Assembly: GCA_963742955.1 (NCBI GenBank)
Contig: CAVUOA010000009.1
Coordinates: 744,001-808,000 of the forward strand
DNA from: CAVUOA01 sp963742955
Lineage (GTDB): Bacteria > Bacteroidota > Ignavibacteria > Tepidaquicellales > OLB5
Direction of reading: 5' to 3'
DNA length: 64,000 nt
Within the stretch, counting starts at the first letter, position 1, and each line of letters opens with the position of its first letter. A program made the position numbers and the translations under genes. Shown one piece after another: positions 62,188 through 64,000 of this stretch. Below the pieces are notes generated by a model, which did not search any database, had not been told where the DNA came from, and saw nothing but the letters and a program-made list of their open reading frames with translations.

Positions 62188-63495
62188 ATGAAACTATTAC
62201 TGGTTTCACCCTGCAGGGATGAAAACATCCGCTTCGCGCATTCACTCCGCATTCCTCAAATTTCACTTAACATTATTGCTTCGCTTACACCGCCTAATTA
62301 CGATATAAAAATTGTTGAAGAAGAAGTCGGACCTGTTAACCTCGATGAAGATTGTGATATTGTGGGCATCAGCACAATGACTTCAAACGCTCCGAGAGCA
62401 TACCGCATGGCAGATGAGTTTAAAAAGCGGGGCAAAACAGTTATACTGGGCGGCGTTCACCCGACCGTACTGCCCGAGGAGGCAAAACTTCATGCAGACT
62501 CCGTTGTAATCGGCGAAGCGGAAGATACATGGGGCGCGCTGCTGAACGATTTTGAACAGGGCACGCTGCAGAAATTTTATAAATCAAACCACCCGGATGT
62601 TTCGCATTACCCGCTTCCGAAGCGTGAGCTCTCACCGAAAGCTAAAGCATTGTTCGATGTTAAGCCGATTGTAACAACACGCGGGTGTCCGTATGACTGC
62701 GATTTCTGCGCCGTCCCGAAATTCTTCGGCAGAAAGCTGCGCTCACTTCCTGTTGAAAAAGTCGTTTGCGATATTAAAGCATCCAAAGGGAAAATTTTTC
62801 TTTTCCTCGATGATAATATTATCGGCTCTCCGAAATATGCAAAGGAGCTGTTCAAAGCAATCGAACCGCTCAATATAAAGTGGGTGGGGCAGGCATCCAT
62901 GTCATTTGTGAAAGATACCGAGCTTATGCGCCTTGCCGCCAAAAGCGGGTGTACGGTGCTCTTCTTCGGACTGGAGTCGGTTTCGACTAAAGCGCTTAAG
63001 CGCATGGGCAAATCAATTAAACAGCTCGAAGCAAACGCAGATGCAATAAAAAAAATTAAGGATTTCGGAATTGTGTTTCATGCGTCCATGGTGTTCGGTT
63101 TCGATGAGGAAGAGAAATCTATCTTTTCTGAAACGCTCGAATTTCTTGTAAAGAATAAAATTGCAACCGTATCATTCAACATTCTTACGCCATACCCGGG
63201 CACACGGATTTATGACCGCTTTAAAAGCGAGGGCAGGCTGCTCACTGAAGACTGGAAATTCTATGACCATAACTCGGTTGTCTTTAAACCAAAGAACATG
63301 ACGCCCCGGGAGCTTCTTGAAGGACACCTTTGGGCTCGGAAACATTTCTACTCGCTCGGCTCAATTGCAAAACGATTCACAGGAACGCTCCGCCATCCAC
63401 TGCTTTACACTGCGATGAATCTGGGATACAGAAAAAGCATTAAGCTCGATACCGATAACCTTGGTAACGAGATATTGCGGTTACATGCAGCATGA
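62188..63495 (+). CDS. B12-binding domain radical SAM protein
   Basis: A 435-residue protein. Residues 1-140 are a cobalamin-binding-like domain (VGISTMTSNAPRAY, VILGGVHPTVLPEEA, VIGEAEDTWGALL), residues 155-350 a radical SAM domain with the cluster in TTRGCPYDCDFCAVP (CxxxCxxC), FLDDNIIGSPKYA, FFGLESVSTKALKRM and GFDEEEKSIF, and the C-terminal 80 residues a DUF4070-like helical cap (GHLWARKHFYSLGS). Relatives include the BchE/HpnP/HpnR-type methylases and oxidases that act on lipids and pigments. The substrate here is not known, and the gene stands alone. Confidence 0.87.
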   Translation: MKLLLVSPCRDENIRFAHSLRIPQISLNIIASLTPPNYDIKIVEEEVGPVNLDEDCDIVGISTMTSNAPRAYRMADEFKKRGKTVILGGVHPTVLPEEAKLHADSVVIGEAEDTWGALLNDFEQGTLQKFYKSNHPDVSHYPLPKRELSPKAKALFDVKPIVTTRGCPYDCDFCAVPKFFGRKLRSLPVEKVVCDIKASKGKIFLFLDDNIIGSPKYAKELFKAIEPLNIKWVGQASMSFVKDTELMRLAAKSGCTVLFFGLESVSTKALKRMGKSIKQLEANADAIKKIKDFGIVFHASMVFGFDEEEKSIFSETLEFLVKNKIATVSFNILTPYPGTRIYDRFKSEGRLLTEDWKFYDHNSVVFKPKNMTPRELLEGHLWARKHFYSLGSIAKRFTGTLRHPLLYTAMNLGYRKSIKLDTDNLGNEILRLHAA

Positions 63496-63531
63496 AATAC
63501 CGGGCGGAGGATGTCCCAAATTCTCAGGGTT

Positions 63532-63552
63532 ATTCCGGACTTGGTCCGGAAT
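63532..63552. repeat. ATTCCGGAC palindrome
   Basis: ATTCCGGAC-TTG-GTCCGGAAT, a perfect 9-bp stem 36 bp after the radical SAM stop. Repeats of this wording are common between genes of many bacteria. It could act as a weak terminator, but no T tract follows. Confidence 0.75.
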
Positions 63553-63623
63553 CCGATTATATATATAATTGTGTTGTATTGGTCCGCGGTTGGCAGAAAG
63601 CCGAAGATAACCATTCCTGAACG

Positions 63624-63680
63624 CCTGCCTGTCTATCTATCTGCAATAGGCAGACAACAGGTAGACCTGCTGCAGGCAGG
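63624..63680. repeat. CCTGCCTG inverted repeat
   Basis: CCTGCCTG (63624-63631) pairs with CAGGCAGG (63673-63680); the inner GTCTAT and GTAGAC can pair with one G-T. About 57 bp, gene-free. Confidence 0.6.
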
Positions 63681-63705
63681 GAGTCGAAGGACAATTCTTA
63701 CTTTT

Positions 63706-63863
63706 CCTGTATTTTTAACTTTCTTTTGCGTCATTGCGAGTGCAGCGAAGCAATCTCAACTTAATAAACTTTACGAACTTTACGAACTTTACAAACTTTA
63801 TGAACTTTACGAACTTTACGAACTTTATAAACTATTTTACTTACCCAAGATACTCTTTACTGC
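63706..63863. repeat. Composite repeat with 9-bp tandem array, copy B
   Basis: Same order as copy A: CCTGTATTTTTAACTTTCTT, GTCATTGCGAG.GCAGCGAAGCAATCTC, then seven units of RAACTTTAY (63766-63828) instead of four, then AACTATTTTACTTACCCAAGATACTCTTTACTGC. The array is open in two frames but encodes only repeating NFT or ELY-like triplets, which I do not regard as a gene. Confidence 0.85.
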
Positions 63864-64000
63864 CATGCTATAAGAAGAAGAATTTTTGCCACCCCGATGT
63901 TTATCCCCGATGCATACGGGACAGGCTGGGCAGGCACAGAGGAATTTGTAATAGTAAAGTCGCAGGATATTTTACTTTTATAAGTTGTGAGAAATGAGTA
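63864..64000. other. Gene-free end of window
   Basis: No supported gene. It has a small CCCG...CGGG inverted piece near 63908-63922 and a degenerate GACAGGC...GGCAGGCAC fragment like the one at 18811. The open frame reaching the end is translation of the repeat array. Confidence 0.4.

Noticed and set aside
63734..63997. Open frames through the 9-bp array near the window end
   Set aside because: They only translate the tandem repeat (NFT and ELY-like triplets); a 9-bp unit keeps any frame open.

Overview
The window looks like one contig of a Bacteroidota/Ignavibacteriota-type (FCB group) chromosome, most likely an ignavibacterium. The evidence is three secreted proteins ending in a type IX secretion sorting domain with the YPNPFNP motif, many outer-membrane beta-barrels and lipoproteins, AT-rich DNA, and promoters of the form ATTG-N20-TAnnTTTR, close to the Bacteroidetes-type TTTG/TAnnTTTG promoter. 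No rRNA, tRNA, phage, transposase, plasmid or CRISPR locus was recognised. Placement below phylum is inference.

Layout. 1-9.8 kb (+): tail of a serine hydrolase, pruA, lhgO, two lipoproteins, sucC, tpiA, then thiolase, 3-hydroxybutyryl-CoA dehydrogenase and acyl-CoA dehydrogenase (a beta-oxidation/butyryl-CoA set). 9.9-16.6 kb (-): a run from an OppC-like permease through dprA, rpoN, hslV and hslU to an outer-membrane protein. 16.6-19.2 kb: a T9SS-exported protein in repeat-rich DNA, flanked by two copies of an unrecognised about 137-bp element with two conserved hairpins. 19.2-20.7 kb (-): fmt-def. 21-25.1 kb (+): an outer-membrane protein, two tandem DUF2279 proteins, a small zinc-ribbon protein, rpmB and a glycosyltransferase. 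25.1-35.9 kb: hldD, a T9SS protein, a DUF2723 membrane protein, a GT-C/TPR protein, a methyltransferase, a broken GT9 and a TonB-receptor-like barrel, probably an envelope glycan cluster. 35.9-42.7 kb (-): lolD-lolC/E, an M23 peptidase, envelope proteins, a surface nuclease and a decayed pyrimidine phosphorylase. 42.7-45.1 kb (+): feoAB behind a promoter overlapped by a palindromic operator. 45.2-55.8 kb: envelope proteins, a sodium:solute symporter, ftsX, sdhCD, a histone H1-like protein, lepA, two signal peptidases and hemW. 55.8-61.8 kb (-): a VCBS-repeat T9SS protein, clpC and an rhlE-type helicase. 62.2-63.5 kb (+): a B12-binding radical SAM protein, flanked by copies of a composite repeat with a 9-bp tandem array.

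Two things run through the window. First, about ten genes are broken by single-base insertions or deletions, including ftsX, which is normally needed for division. This points to sequencing or assembly indels rather than real gene loss, although the 3' part of the pyrimidine phosphorylase is so damaged that true decay is possible. Second, short palindromic repeats of several families are scattered between genes, and at least four GC-rich palindromes lie inside reading frames without breaking them.

The strongest candidates for something undescribed are the duplicated two-hairpin element (16826-16962 and 18973-19108), the in-frame palindromes, and the composite repeat around the radical SAM gene. 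All coordinates and motifs come from reading the sequence by eye; no database search was run.
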